Assembly (NCBI GenBank): GCA_963971225.1
Contig: OZ020268.1
Span: forward strand, 48,782,404 to 48,846,403
Reading direction: 5' to 3'
DNA: 64,000 nucleotides
Source: Melieria omissa
Taxonomy: Eukaryota > Arthropoda > Insecta > Diptera > Ulidiidae
Every line of letters starts with the position of its first letter. Position 1 is the stretch's first letter. The position numbers and the translations under genes were made by a program. The notes under the pieces were generated by a model. It saw nothing but the letters and a program-made list of their open reading frames with translations, searched no databases and had not been told where the DNA came from. Positions 1 to 11,665 of the stretch are shown here, in pieces.

Positions 1-698
1 TTACTATTTGCTTTATCTCTTCTGTAATCACCCACTTAAAACCTAATAATTGAACCTCCCATGATCTGGCCAGACCATGATGTGAGCAAGAGGATAGTCA
101 AGGATTGTTGTTAATGATATAAAAAAAATCAGAAAGTATAAAGAAATAATTTTTTTAGCTTGCCTACATTATTTTTACGTAAAACGGTGAAAATATACTA
201 GAATAATTAAGTAAATAGCGAGTTTCAACTTCAATGAATTAATTTTGAAATAACAAAAAAACGACAGTAAAGCAAGAAAATAAAAAAAAAATTATTAATG
301 TAAAATTCGTTACTTATGGATCTACTTCAACTGCTTGACCAATGCAATTATTTCAACGATGTAATGCAGTATCATGACTAAACCACATTGAGATTTTACA
401 TTCAACACATACAAATCGCGTTTTGATATATCTATTTCTGGATTCCTGCACTGTCAATAATTCTGAACTGCTTTGCCAAAAAAATATGAAATGAAATGAA
501 AAATATGCAAAACATGCTCAACATGTTATTGTTCATGCTGAACTGGCCGGATGTCTTTCTCCTTGTCGCCTTCGGTGTCGCTATCTTCACATTGAACTAT
601 CTAAACGACCATTTTTCTATCAGTATCAGAAGCTTGGTTTTTTTAGGGCCAAATGAAAGCGTGAAACTGGCAGCACCGTTATTATTACCTCTAGCAGC

Positions 699-729
<31 letters not shown>

Positions 730-2650
730 CTTAAATTCGTTGCTCTAAAGCATTAGTTTCCGCTATTGCTTAGACAATTTTTTTAGAGAAATTTTCTTCT
801 CTGATTTAGCTCCAGCGTCGAAGTTCAAAGGCAATGTCCACCTGATCCTCAAAATAGCATTCCCTTCCTTTCATCTCTGCCACAGAAAACACCCAATCGA
901 ATTGATAAAAAACCAGACTCTACAAGACCACAAATGCTTCCTTCACTTCAGGATTGTAATTGAATTGACACCAAAACACGGATATAACCATGAATACAAT
1001 GGATAAGTATTAATTTTGATTATGTTCCAATATTATTTTCCAAGAAAAATTCTAATTTATTAACCCAAAGAAAATAAAAGCCAAGGCGAATGAAAAACAC
1101 TTGGACCAGGTACATTTTGCGTCAGCTTATTTATGTCACTATTAACGGGATGGCAGGAAAAATGCTTCAAATCGGGTCAGATGGAAAAGCCTAGTTGAAA
1201 ATATATATAAAATAAAAATATATTTATAAACAATTCTGACAATAATTACGTCGAAAATAAAAAAAAAAACTGAAAATAACTGGCAATTTTGTATGAAAAT
1301 GCACCATGGTCTGACCAAGCCATGGTTTTGGGTTTTGTGCTTAGAAAGGATCAGTTAAGGATATCATGAAATATGAGCTCGATAGCTTAATTACAATATT
1401 ACTAAAATGCATCCAAAATTCAATATGATCTGGCCCGAACCGGATGCCCGCAGAAGTGTTAAGAATAAATGATTAAAAAAATCAGCATTGCATTTGTTCT
1501 CGCAGAATAGTTGTATTTTGAGTGTTCCCAAAAGTATCGACTATTTACCAAAGTAGTAGTCAAACGCAGGCTTCATGCCAACCCTGCATGATCTGTTGAA
1601 ATTTGGAAAAAAATGCACTTACATTTTTTTGGTGAGTTGTGTGTAAACATGGAAACATGGTCACCTATATCATAATTAAATTTCAGAACGTCATACATTT
1701 TGTAAATGTTGGATTTCTTTTACATAGCTGGTGTGTTATGCTTTTTAAAATACGTCTTTTGAGTTTTTCGTGATTCTTTTAGAAAGTTTTTTCAATATGT
1801 AATAACTTAAAACAAAGTTGAATTTTTTAGTTGGGATTTTATGACTTTAAAATACATGTCACTAAAATTTTTTGTTTTAAGAAGTTTATGCTATATGTAT
1901 ACATATATGTATGTATGCACAATTTTATTCAACATACATTAAAAATAATACGCAAAGACGAAAGTATAAAAATGGCGTTAAACTGGAGTTTTTGCTTATC
2001 CCCCCCCTTCCCGAAATCCTGGGGACGCCACTGCAGTTAACAGTTTCGGTTTACAGTTTGTCTGTTTGTATTGAGAAGGAATATTTTATGGGCCTTTTGA
2101 CTTCAAATGTGGCGAAAGCACTTCAAATGAGAAATAATTAGATAAGTACTTTTTCATCAAAATCTGACGGGATCAACAAAGGGTTAAGAAGAACTTGATT
2201 TCTGGCCCCATTGAGCCCATTGAAAGCCGTGGAGTGTAATCTTTTAGAGCATTAAGAATTCTGATTGTAAATACAACTAGAAGTCACATTAACTCCAACT
2301 CATTGCACAGAATTTCAGTAAAAACTCTACTCGCATTTAGTGTCAAGCAGTAATAAAACCGCCCATGAAGAGGTTAACATTTTACCCCATTCGACTGGAT
2401 TGGGTTCAGGTGTCAAACTACAAAAAGTCAACGTCAAGAAAAAACTCTCTTTTATACTCCAAACACTTAAACCAACCTCACATCTTTAGGTTACAAAAAA
2501 AACGTTCAAGGTGACTTTGGTATGAAATTTCAAACAGTTCGCGCCGCCTTCAGTTCATCCCAACAAAAAAAAAATATTCCACTTTAAATTTCATAAATTC
2601 TCTGACATTGCTAAATTTACAAAAGTTGCAACGCAAACAAAAACAAAAAA
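1..2650. other. AT-rich non-coding DNA
   Basis: No open frame here has recognisable protein content; the longest are short and low-complexity. A (TTTA)n microsatellite lies at about 702-729. A C8 run at about 2000 is followed by a short GC-rich patch (to 2035) resembling the edge of an old transposon, but I could not define ends. Confidence 0.6.
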
Positions 2651-3554
2651 CCATTAACCCCCAGAAGGAAAGATGAAAGAAAGAAGCCATGAATTTAATG
2701 TGCTGGCAACTTCAATAAAGCAATGACAACAACAACAACAACAATTGCGGTTTACAAAGATATTATAATTAGGCAGGAAAGCAGCAGCAACAACAAAAAC
2801 AGCCAAAGTAACAGAAACGGCAGAAATAGCAAAAATGCCAAGACGAAAGAAATGAAAGGCCATGACAACAACAATGGTGGGGAGAAAAAAAAGACCAGAA
2901 AACCACAACGCCGCCAGTGAGCTGTGAAAAAAATGCTAATGCCAAAGAGAGAGATTGCAAACAAATAAATAAAAATAAATGGTAAAAAGAACGCAGAAGA
3001 GGGTGTGAAGAGTACAACGAACCACACAGAAAAAAGACTAAAGTTGTAAACCGCACCGCATTCCAGCAGCAACAACAACAATAACAACTAACAAGAGCAG
3101 AAATGCAACAGCAACAACACAGCGACGTTCTAAGCGGGAGATGTGTGCGGCTGGCTGCCTGCCCGACTGAGTGGCTCACTGACATGTAGCGCGCAAAAAA
3201 AAACTAACAACAGAATCAGTTCGTTGTAATACAGAACAACAACAACAACAACAAGCATAACACTAGTAAAACTCAGCTATGGGGCGTAGAAAACGAACAG
3301 ACCGCCGGCCAGTGTTCCAGTTTTGCATAAAAAGGGGAGAGGGGCAAAGGCTGCGGTGGGCCTTTTTTGGTGAATGTGTATTACAGCAGAATAGAAGTGG
3401 CCTCTTTGAACATAGACGAACCATTCTTCAAGCAGCTGAAAGAAGTCTTAAAAGTGAGTAGATGAATAGATTTGAACCAAAGCCAAGAAACAAACGCAGC
3501 TGAGGCTTAAAAAAGGAAGACAGCATAGTGAATGGGAGACAGAAAAAAGAAACG
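2651..3554. other. CAA/CAG-rich low-complexity DNA
   Basis: Repeated CAACAA and AACAGCAAC blocks (2726-2745, 2780-2830, 3068-3120, 3236-3255) open long frames on both strands that read as poly-Cys/Leu/Phe or Asn/Thr and are not believable proteins. This texture is common in fly introns and 5' UTR regions. No splice pair or promoter could be assigned. Confidence 0.55.
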
Positions 3555-3730
3555 ATTTTGAGCAGAGTGCCGAAAAATTCGCTCGCGATCGATCAAAAAC
3601 TCGATCTTCTCATATTAGCTCGTTTTGCGATTGTATTTTAACGCGAGAAATACTTGAGCGAACGAGCGGTTGCGAATGCATTGCCTACGTATTCGTTCGT
3701 GAGAGATCGTCATGCAGCGAGTTTATGTAT

Positions 3731-4613
3731 CAGTGTTGCCATTTTGGTCCGTTTCATAAATTAAGGCTTTGGTAGGTTGGTTGGTTTGTTGTGATTTTCA
3801 AAGGATTTTGGTAGGCAACACACTGCATGAATAAATTTTCTATTAATTTTTATATGATTTTAAACTTACTCTGTAGCTTCTGAAAAAATTGTACATGCAA
3901 AAGTTCAAACATCTCTGCAGGGAAGATTTAAAGCTATTGGAGATTATAACGCCAAGACCTTTCTAAAGAAAATTTAACTTTTCTTCCTTTGATTTCAAAC
4001 TATTAAAATTCACCAAAATTGGTAGCTTCGTTTCCTAAATTAAGGCTTTGGTAGGTTGGTTGGTTTGTTTTGATTTTCAAGGATTTTTGTTAGGCAACAC
4101 ACTGCATTAATACACTTTCTATTAATTTTTGTATGATTTTAAAATCTCTGCTTTCGATATGCATTTATGTGCCAACCCAGTATTTGAGGAAGGATGTAAA
4201 AAAGAAAAATGCAAAATGTCAGAAAGAGCCATTTAACGAAGGCTTTTTCCCCCTGCGTTTTTTTTCAATGCTCTTTTGAAGTTGCTGCGTAAATCTTCAT
4301 GCATTTACATGAAGACTTTTTACTTTTTTGACGTTTAAGCGGCCAAATTCATTCACATTTTCGCGTAGTTTTTGATATCCTCATTATTAAACAAAAAGGT
4401 TTAAACAAAGAAGAAATTATTGAAAATTCGCGCTTTTATTCCTTCTGTAAAAAAGGTCCTGTGCAAGAAGACGAATCATGGACAGGTAATTATTTGCAAA
4501 CGTTTTTATGAACAAAATATCAAATTTTATTAAATTTTAAATTTATTTCGGTAGGTTGAGATTGATTTTGGACCAATTTTGGTAGGAGAAAAAAATTCTT
4601 AGTGGCAACACTG
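3731..4613. mobile_element. Short non-autonomous hAT-like element A
   Basis: It starts CAGTGTTGCCATTTTGG and ends GTGGCAACACTG, a terminal inverted repeat of about 11 bp of a kind common in hAT MITEs. No coding capacity. Inside is a direct repeat of about 115 bp (from 3751 and from 4030, 279 bp apart; shared text includes AAATTAAGGCTTTGGTAGGT) and a third fragment near 4552. The 8-bp flanks (TTATGTAT, ACACATAC) do not match, so insertion is not proven by a TSD. Confidence 0.45.
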
Positions 4614-4730
4614 ACACATACACAGTAAGCTCTCTCAATCAGCCGTTATTCAGGTATAATTTACACAGTGGAGAGAAATTTCACTGCGCTCACTAACACC
4701 GTCTCATTGTCAATTTTGCCGACTTCTTAT

Positions 4731-5054
4731 CAGCGTTGCCACAAGAAAAAACCATTTATAGCCAGGAACCAAAATAAAAATAACCAAAATGTTTATTCCA
4801 CATAAACCAAAAAAAAACTCATACATTAACATCTAGATTTAAAGATTTAAACAACTTACTGCTTACTTTTTTACGAGAAACAGCAATATTGTCACTCCAA
4901 ATTATAGTGCGCTATATTTAAGAAACATTTTGTATCAATTTGCAATATTCTAAAAAATAACCAAATGGGATCAAAAATCACCAAATAACTAAAACCCATT
5001 CTCAAAAATAAAAATAACCATTTTTGATTAAAAATAACCAAAACGGCAACACTG
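4731..5054. mobile_element. Short non-autonomous hAT-like element B
   Basis: It starts CAGCGTTGCC and ends GGCAACACTG, with internal AAAATAACCA repeats and no coding capacity. The ends are the same type as in the element at 3731-4613, 117 bp to the left. The flanks do not form an 8-bp duplication, so this may be a rearranged piece rather than an intact insertion. Confidence 0.4.
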
Positions 5055-5360
5055 CCGCTGATGTACACACATTTCAAACGAACGAGCGTACAAAAGCGAT
5101 CGGTCGTGGGAAGAGCGCTGATGCAGAAAATCATTCGCAACCGCTCGTTTGCTCAAGTATTTCTCGCGATAACATACAATCGCAAAACGAGCTAATATGA
5201 GAAGATCGAATTCTTGATCGATCGCGAGCGACTGTTTGTACGGTTCGTCGGTAGAGCGTGGCTGCAAACAATCATTGAATTTAGTCTATTGTAGGAAATA
5301 TACGGACGAAGGACGATTTGTGTAATTATTTTCTTGTGCGTTCGCTTTTTTGATATAAAA

Positions 5361-7276
5361 ATGGGCAAAGTGTCAAATATTGACAAGACAAAACTTGTTA
5401 CATATAATAAGAACACAGATGTTTCGAAGTGCATTTTGTGCGGAAAAAAACTTAAAGGATACATATTAGGAAACATTAAAAGACATTACGAGACCATACA
5501 CAAACATAACTTTGATGAAATCGCTCCATCCACGAGTTACAACAAGGTTTCCAAACGCCGCAGTTCTAATCAATTCGGTACAAAATTAAATAAAAATGAT
5601 TTTTTAAAGTGTTGTGTTGGAATGGTTACTGTTACAAACCTTCCGTTTCGAATTTTCGATGACGAGCTTTATTTTAAGCAAATAATTGAACCATATGAGA
5701 ATCAATTCAATTTACATTTAAATTCAAAAAATATTGCGGAACATATACATTTGTTCGCAAATAGCATAAAAGATCTTTTGAAACAAAGTTTGTCCCAGAA
5801 AATGTTGAGCTTAAAAGTCGATGTAGCTACCAGAATGGGTAAAAGTATATTGGGAATAAATATTCAATATATTGAAGATTTTAAAATTGTGATAAATACA
5901 ATTGGCATGATACAAGTGGAAAAGAGGCATACAGCACATTTTTTAAAAGAGGAAATATTAAAATGCTTGCATGAATTTCATATTGACCTCACACAAATAT
6001 ATTCAACTACATTGGACAACGGGGCAAACATGATAAAAGCTTCCAAACTACTTCAACAAGACATGATTGATTTACAAAATGATGAATCCGAAATGACTTC
6101 AGAAAATGAAAATGATGATTACGAATCAATACACAATCACTTGAATTCAGTAATGGAGGTAGTGAGATGTGCCGCGCACACAATTCAATTGGCTGCCCAT
6201 GATTCCTTCAAGGAAATGCAAAATAAACTGGAAGATTGCAGGAAAGTTGTAAAACTTCTTAGAGCTAACATGAAAAGTGGTCGAATCTCTGCGGATCTAC
6301 GTTTGCCAACGATTGATAATATAACCCGATGGAGCTCTACATTTGAAATGATGGAATCCCTTTTGAATTTGAAACAGCATATTAATGGAAACGAGGTGGA
6401 ATTTTCTATTGACTGTCAAATTGATTGGGACTTCATAGAAAACTTTGTCAATGTGTTTACACCAATGGCGCAGTGTACTAAAGAACTTCAAGCTGAACAA
6501 TACATTATTGGCGATTTTTACAGAGATTGGCTTGTATGTGAAGCCAAATTAAAAAAAATGGGTGAAAATGCGTTTGCCATAAAGTTGTTGGAATCTATGA
6601 GAAAAAGAAAAGACAAATTACTCGACAACGTTGCATTCCTTTCCGGTATATACTTCGACCCAAGATTCAACTTTCTGGATTCTCCATATATTAATGATGA
6701 CCAAAAGAAGAATGCAGTGGTAAATATTGTAAATAATCCAACCTCCTAATATTATAAGAGAAATCTAATTCTTTATAGGTGCATATATTAAGAACACACG
6801 CAACGCTTAGTTCATTAAGTGGAGAAGGAAGTTTAAGTAACGATGGTATTCAACCTCACGAGGACATACATGTTGCGTCAAATGATCCCTACAACATCTT
6901 AGAAGAAGAGCTAAATAATTTGACCAGCAGCCGATTGACAACTCACAACAGTGTCAATATTCGCCAAAAGCTTGACAATTTAGCATTCGGCCAAAGAATG
7001 CCTTTCGCAACAAATGTACTTGACTATTGGAGAAATCTGTCTACAAAAGAAAGAGACTTGTTTAAGCTGGCTGAAATCATTTTGGCAGTTCCATCAAGTC
7101 AAGTTTCCGTAGAAAGAGCATTCAGCGCGCTATCTACAATTTTAACCCAACAGCAATCAGGATTAAGTAGTGCCACAATTAATGATTTATTGATAGTTAA
7201 GCTGAACAACAATTTACTCGAAAAAGTTAATTTAGAAATATCAGAACCACTTTTTATAAAACTTGAACTGTACTAA
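5361..7276 (+). CDS. hAT-superfamily transposase (two exons, intact frame)
   Basis: Cut-and-paste DNA transposase acting in the nucleus on hAT terminal repeats. Exons 5361-6719 and 6779-7276 join in phase 0 across a 59-nt intron (GTAAAT donor, TTTATAG acceptor), giving 618 residues, a normal size for the family. An N-terminal BED-type zinc finger has C24, C27, H42 and H47. Candidate catalytic residues are D154 (KVDVATRMGKS), D219 (TTLDNGANM) and E565 (VSVERAFSAL); the conserved C270-x2-H273 (RCAAHTIQL) and W324 (TRWSSTF) lie between them. The C-terminal block with YWRNLS, SSQVSVERAF and a final LNNNL is the hATC dimerisation region. I chose MGKVSN as start because the upstream in-frame Met (5334) adds only nine residues before the finger. 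There is no internal stop or frameshift, so it may be recently or still active. Splicing is inferred from frame and consensus. Confidence 0.88.
6720..6778 (+). other. Intron of the hAT transposase, 59 nt
   Basis: GTAAAT...TTTATAG. Reading through gives a stop at 6747-6749. Removing the intron joins NAV to VHILRTH in phase 0 and restores the C-terminal hATC block. The size is typical of short fly introns. Confidence 0.75.
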
Positions 7277-7288
7277 CTTCGTACGTAT

Positions 7289-7909
7289 TAGTGTCCTGCA
7301 TGAATATATTCATTTTGGCGTACATACTGTACGGGTACTTGGTATTCGAAGAATGTGTGCAACGAAATGAATAGAAACGAGAACCAGCGAGCGTCGCCTC
7401 TCGATTCTATTCATATTCGGTGAATAGCGAACACTGCAGTGCTCGTATTCGGGGAGAAGCGAATACTGCAGTGCACGTATTCGGTAATCGAGAACTTTGC
7501 GAAGTATTCGAAAGATCAACAGTTTCATCGAATATCTTGTGATGCGGTTGAAGTGGGTTATTAGTTAATACGCCTAATGGAAATTATTGAAGAAAGTAGC
7601 ATAACAAATAAATAAAGATTAATATACCACAAATATTTCTAAATAATTTTAGGAATAAAAAAACCAGTATATTCGAATATTCAAGCAGTTTATACTATTA
7701 TACAAATGCTTTTTTCCACGTTTTCCCGCTTCGAGCGAATATGAATAAATAGTGTACGTCTACTCGTTTCTTTTCGGAGCTTACTCGTGCTCGAAGAGAG
7801 CTGTACTCGTATTCATTCGGACTAGTCCGCAGAGATGAAGTGAAGTATTCTATTCAAAAGCATTTGAAAGTTTTCGAATAGCAAAAATGCATACTCGTGC
7901 AGGACTCTA
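7289..7909. mobile_element. hAT MITE, 621 bp, with perfect 8-bp TSD
   Basis: Terminal inverted repeats TAGTGTCCTGCATGAATAT (left) and TAGAGTCCTGCACGAGTAT (right, inward) differ at 3 of 19 positions. Both sides carry the 8-bp duplication GTACGTAT (7281-7288, 7910-7917). It has no transposase. The interior holds near-repeats of GAATACTGCAGTG and TATTCGG motifs. It inserted 5 bp after the hAT transposase stop codon and so separates that gene from its original 3' UTR and right end. Confidence 0.9.
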
Positions 7910-8785
7910 GTACGTATGTACATAAATATTTGTCATTGAAGTATTTTTATTTTGTTCTCATTTCTTAATTTAATGGGAATTTATTTGTTATATGCTTGAA
8001 ATATTGTTGTTGATTTTTAGTTTACATGTTCTTAATTTAGTATTTTTATTTTGTAATACTGGAAGTGAGTTGATTTTTAATATACATATAATTTTATTGT
8101 ATTTTGTTTTTATTTTTTATGGGAACAAATGGGAAATAATTTTTTCGAATGGGAGAAAAAAAATGGTCACTACAATGAAACTATTTTCTAGGAAAATGTA
8201 TGAAATAGAGGAAGGAACCCTCCACGTTAAACGAATAACTTTATTTTTGCCTGCTTTGTATTCACACTCGCAAAAACAGTAGCAGGTAGTGAATGACTAG
8301 TAAAAATAGAATGTAGGCTGTTTATTCACGCCACGTGGTAAGTTTTCTATTTTTTTGTTGGAATTTTCCAAACAAAAGGTGTTAAAAATCTACAAACTTG
8401 TATACATAGTGTAAGTTTCCTTCAAGAAATGCACTTCAGTCTAGTATACTAGCAACAGAAAATAATGATTTTTTTATCAAACTATATAATTTATTGTCCA
8501 GACGAACGATCACGATCGTTCAAAAATTCAATCTTCACAATACAAGTTACTGATTGAGTTTTACAACTAGCGTTCGCAACAAACGAACGATCGCGAAAGA
8601 TCGAACTGACGACGCTTGCAGCGAAATTTTCTCGTTCGTGATTTTTCCGAACATTTATATTTCTCTTGAGAGATTGTAAATGCTTTCGCTCGTAGCGCAA
8701 CTTTATCGATCGCGAGAAAAGCACTCAATTTTTGGTAGCGATTAGTTGTGAGAAAGATTGTATTTTGATCGTTCTCCGCACCCTG

Positions 8786-9515
8786 GTTTTGAAAAGTGGA
8801 AAGAACAGAACGAAGACAGTAGAGAGAATGAAAGACACAGAAAAGTGTAAGAAGTGAAAAAGTCAGAAAGGTTAGAGTTGAAAAGTTGAGAGACAGAAAA
8901 GAAGAGAAATAAAGAAGTGAGCAAGGCAGACTGAAGACAGTAAGGAATATGAAAAACAGAAACAAAAGAAGGAAGTGAAAGAGAGGGAGCAGAGAACGAA
9001 AAGGAAAGGTGAATAAATAAAATGTTTAAAAAGTCAGAAAGACAGTGAGGGTACAGTAAAGATTATAAGAATAAGATTATAAGCCCGAAAAATGTAGGAG
9101 TTTAAGAAGTGACAGAGGAGAGGGAGTCAAAAATTTGAGGTCAAAAACGCAAGAAATTTAGATGTGAAGAACATAGTAAAAAAGATATTTATAGAAATAG
9201 GAGGACTTAGGAAGGTCAAAAAAGACAGAGTTCGGACAGTTAAGAGAGTGGGACAAAAAAATAAAAAGGAAGACAAAGCAGAAAAAGAATGTGAAAAGTG
9301 TAAGAAGAAAATGTTTAAGAAGTCAAAAGGAAAATGAGGAGAGACAGAAATTAAGAAATTAAGAATTGAAGAACACCGAGTTGGGACAATAAAGATAGTG
9401 AGACATAAAAATTAGCATTTATGAGTGGAAAGCAGACAGGAGAGAAAGAAGATGAAAGGTGGAAAAAGAAAAAGGTGAAAGAAAAAGCTTGAAAGACAGT
9501 GGGGAGATAATAAAA
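8786..9515. repeat. Purine-rich degenerate simple repeat, left part
   Basis: The plus strand is dominated by A and G in loosely repeated AGAAGTGAAAAAGWCAGAAAG-like words. No coding potential is seen. The skew starts directly at the right edge of the hAT element and resumes at about 10195. Confidence 0.7.
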
Positions 9516-10194
9516 ATTACACTACTCGACACGAAAAATGCACCTAAAAATAAAAGTGTTTTCTAGACTAACTTTGGGCCGCTGAACACGAAACTGAAAA
9601 TCGAAAAAGTTTTTTAAAAAGCGTTTTCGAAAATTTTCCGAAAAACCAGTTTTCCCTATTGTTTCAGTTATAACATATATCTCGTAATCGAATCATCCGA
9701 CTAACACAAACTGTCCGTCGATAAGAAGATAATACCTTAGCCTTTCCAATGACATACAGATTGTCCAAATCAGATTTGGGAATGTTACTGACGGTGAAAG
9801 TTGTAAAAAGTGAATTTTTCGACCAATTTAAAAAATCATAAATTTTCGAATGTTTTTTTATAGATAAAATAAATTATCTGCTCTGGTTTTAAAATCTAGG
9901 AAGAAACATATATTATTTGAGCAAATATCAAGTCTAACATTAATCGAATTGAAAGAAAAATTATGCGTTTTTTGCCGAGACCCATCCAAATGTTGATATA
10001 GACGTGAAACAAGAGGACATTTAAAGTATCCTGTCAGTTTTCCATTTTCTGACCCAAAACCCTTCTTAAAGGACTTTAAAATTTTAAGGACATAACATAA
10101 ACATTTCAAATATATTTTTAAATATTTGCGGTTGTGCAATGATGAAGATTTGTGTTTCAAATGAAAGAGCAAAATTGTCTCCTTTTAACTTAAT
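9516..10194. other. Unassigned insert within the purine-rich tract
   Basis: Base composition changes abruptly to ordinary AT-rich sequence (from TTACACTACTCGACACG). It contains an ATATATCTCGTAATCGAATC stretch and a TGTTTCAAATGAAAGAGC stretch. No terminal repeats or TSD were found, so it is probably an old, decayed insertion. No gene is visible. Confidence 0.4.
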
Positions 10195-11100
10195 TTTCTA
10201 TTTTGAAGGAAAAAGGAGAAAAAAAAAATTTTCTATTTTGAAGGAAAAAGGAGAAAAAGGAAAGATTTTAGGAAGTGAGAAACAAATAGAAAAGACAAGG
10301 CAGGAAAATAAGAGAGCTTAGGAAACGAAAAGACAGAGGAGATATACTTGAGAGAGTAGAAACGATTTTAGGGCATAAGAAACACGGAGTGGGGATATGG
10401 GAAAGTATTGGAAAAACATTGGAGTATAGTGTGGAAAGTATAGGAGACCGAAAAAGAAGATTTAAGAAAACAAAACAGGAAGAGGAAAGACAGTGGTGAC
10501 GATGAGACAAAAACGAAAAAAGTTAAAGAAGTGGAAAACATAGTGGAAATGGAAGACAGAAAGATTTTAGTTTAAAAGTGACAACATTAAAAAGTAGGCA
10601 ACTAGAAAAAGAATAAAGCTAAGAAACTGAAAAAGACACAGGAGGTTCTTACTGAATTCCAGAGAATGAGAGGTGACAAAATTAAGAAACAAATGAGAAA
10701 GATAGAGGGGAAACAGCAGATATGATGGGAGACAGAAGAAGTGAAAAAGATAGAGCAAAGATAGAAAGAGGAGACTGAAGGTAGTAAAAATTATAGGTTA
10801 TAGTTGAGAGGTTGGAATACAGAAAGAAAATATCCTCCGTGAAGGTAAAACTTTCTAGAAAGAAGTCACAGAAAGTAGAAAACTGAAAGATTCAACAGTA
10901 AAAAGGATAGAAGTCAGACACAGTAGAAAATTCACAGAAGTCAAGATCATGAAAAATAGAAACAGAAAAGACTAAAGAAAGTGAAAATAACCTTCGTTAA
11001 GGTGAAAATTTCTTCCTTGAAAGGGTAAAGGAAATCAGAATTCGAAGTGAGAAACAAATGGCAGAAAAGAGCTTTTATGCTCCAAATATAAACCAAAAAG
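10195..11100. repeat. Purine-rich degenerate simple repeat, right part
   Basis: The A+G-rich plus strand continues. A perfect short tandem duplication (TTCTATTTTGAAGGAAAAAGG, about 35 bp) lies at 10196-10260. Two related copies of a TCCTTGAAAGGnAAR-type motif occur near 10830-11160. Confidence 0.65.
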
Positions 11101-11179
11101 AACTTGGAAAGTGAAAAATATTCTTCCTGCAGGTATAATTTGCTTGCTTGAAAGGCAACTTTAAAATATATTGCAACAA

Positions 11180-11300
11180 TACGTAAGTTTAACCAGACCA
11201 TAACTAAACTAACCCAACTTAAATTGTCCCAATATAACATAACCTCACCTAAACTGACCTACACCAAAGCTCACCTCACCCAATCTAACCTAACCTCTGG
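11180..11300. repeat. Degenerate CCTAA-like repeat
   Basis: About 120 bp of TAACCTAACCT / CTCACCTAAACTGACC variants resembles degenerate (TTAGG)n. Such tracts occur interstitially in insect genomes and need not mark a telomere; flies lack TTAGG telomeres. A short similar tract is at 59603-59615. Confidence 0.5.
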
Positions 11301-11665
11301 AAATATTCCACTAGCATTGTTATAAAACGCGCTTCAGAGATCTTGAAACTTTTTACTAATTCATTGTCTACTTGTTTTCTTCAAACAGGCTGATTTAAAC
11401 GCCTCATAAATATTGAAATATATATGCAAAATATGTAGAAAATTATTGCTCCGAAATCACTTCAAACAATGCAGAGGTCTACATGCAAACACACTTGAAA
11501 AGATGGAAACATTAATTTTAAGTCCAAATTCTAAAAATATAAAAACAAAAATATTGAATTTTTGCCAAGCCACAACTTTTAGCATCGTTTGTTGTTGTGG
11601 TTTTAATTTTTTTTGCTTTCATTTCGCAATGCTGAATATTTATGCGGCAAAAATTCAAATCTACC
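11301..11665. other. AT-rich spacer, nothing recognised
   Basis: No repeat or believable coding region. The 100-residue plus-strand frame from 11413 runs into the mobile element at 11666 and is not credible. Confidence 0.5.

Larger units (their letters stand above)
3576..5234. repeat. Inverted repeat, about 120-bp arms (3576-3700 and 5122-5234)
   Basis: The segment from TCGCTCGCGATCGATCAA through GAGCGGTTGCGAATG at 3579-3700 recurs as its reverse complement at 5122-5234 with only a few substitutions. The arms enclose the two CAGYGTTGCC-ended elements. This is either an independent foldback-like element with the same subterminal region as the hAT transposon, or an inverted duplication of that transposon's left end. 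No matching TSD lies outside the inner arm. Confidence 0.7.
3563..8785 (+). mobile_element. Composite hAT transposon with transposase gene
   Basis: The left end starts CAGAGTGCCGAAAA (3563) and the right end, read inward on the minus strand from 8785, starts CAGGGTGCGGAGAA, matching at 11 of 14 positions. Similarity continues inward (CGATCAAAA and an ATCTTCTCA-like stretch on both sides). The flanks form an imperfect 8-bp duplication, ATTTTGAG (3555-3562) against GTTTTGAA (8786-8793), 6 of 8 matching. CAG-starting termini and 8-bp TSDs are hallmarks of the hAT superfamily, and a hAT transposase lies between them. The 5.2 kb length is inflated by nested short elements at 3731-4613, 4731-5054 and 7289-7909. 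The left arm also carries an inverted second copy of its subterminal region (5122-5234). The outer boundary is inference from imperfect ends; the gene itself is secure. Confidence 0.6.

Noticed and set aside
2752..3185. Minus-strand Cys/Leu-rich frames
   Set aside because: Reverse reading of CAACAACAA repeats; no real protein content.
3231..3480. Promoter and short gene at about 3.3 kb (CATAAAAAGG and a 60-codon frame)
   Set aside because: The TATA-like word lies inside the frame rather than upstream, with no initiator at the right distance.
11180..11300. Telomeric (TTAGG)n
   Set aside because: Only about 120 bp, highly degenerate and embedded in ordinary DNA; flies do not use this telomere repeat.
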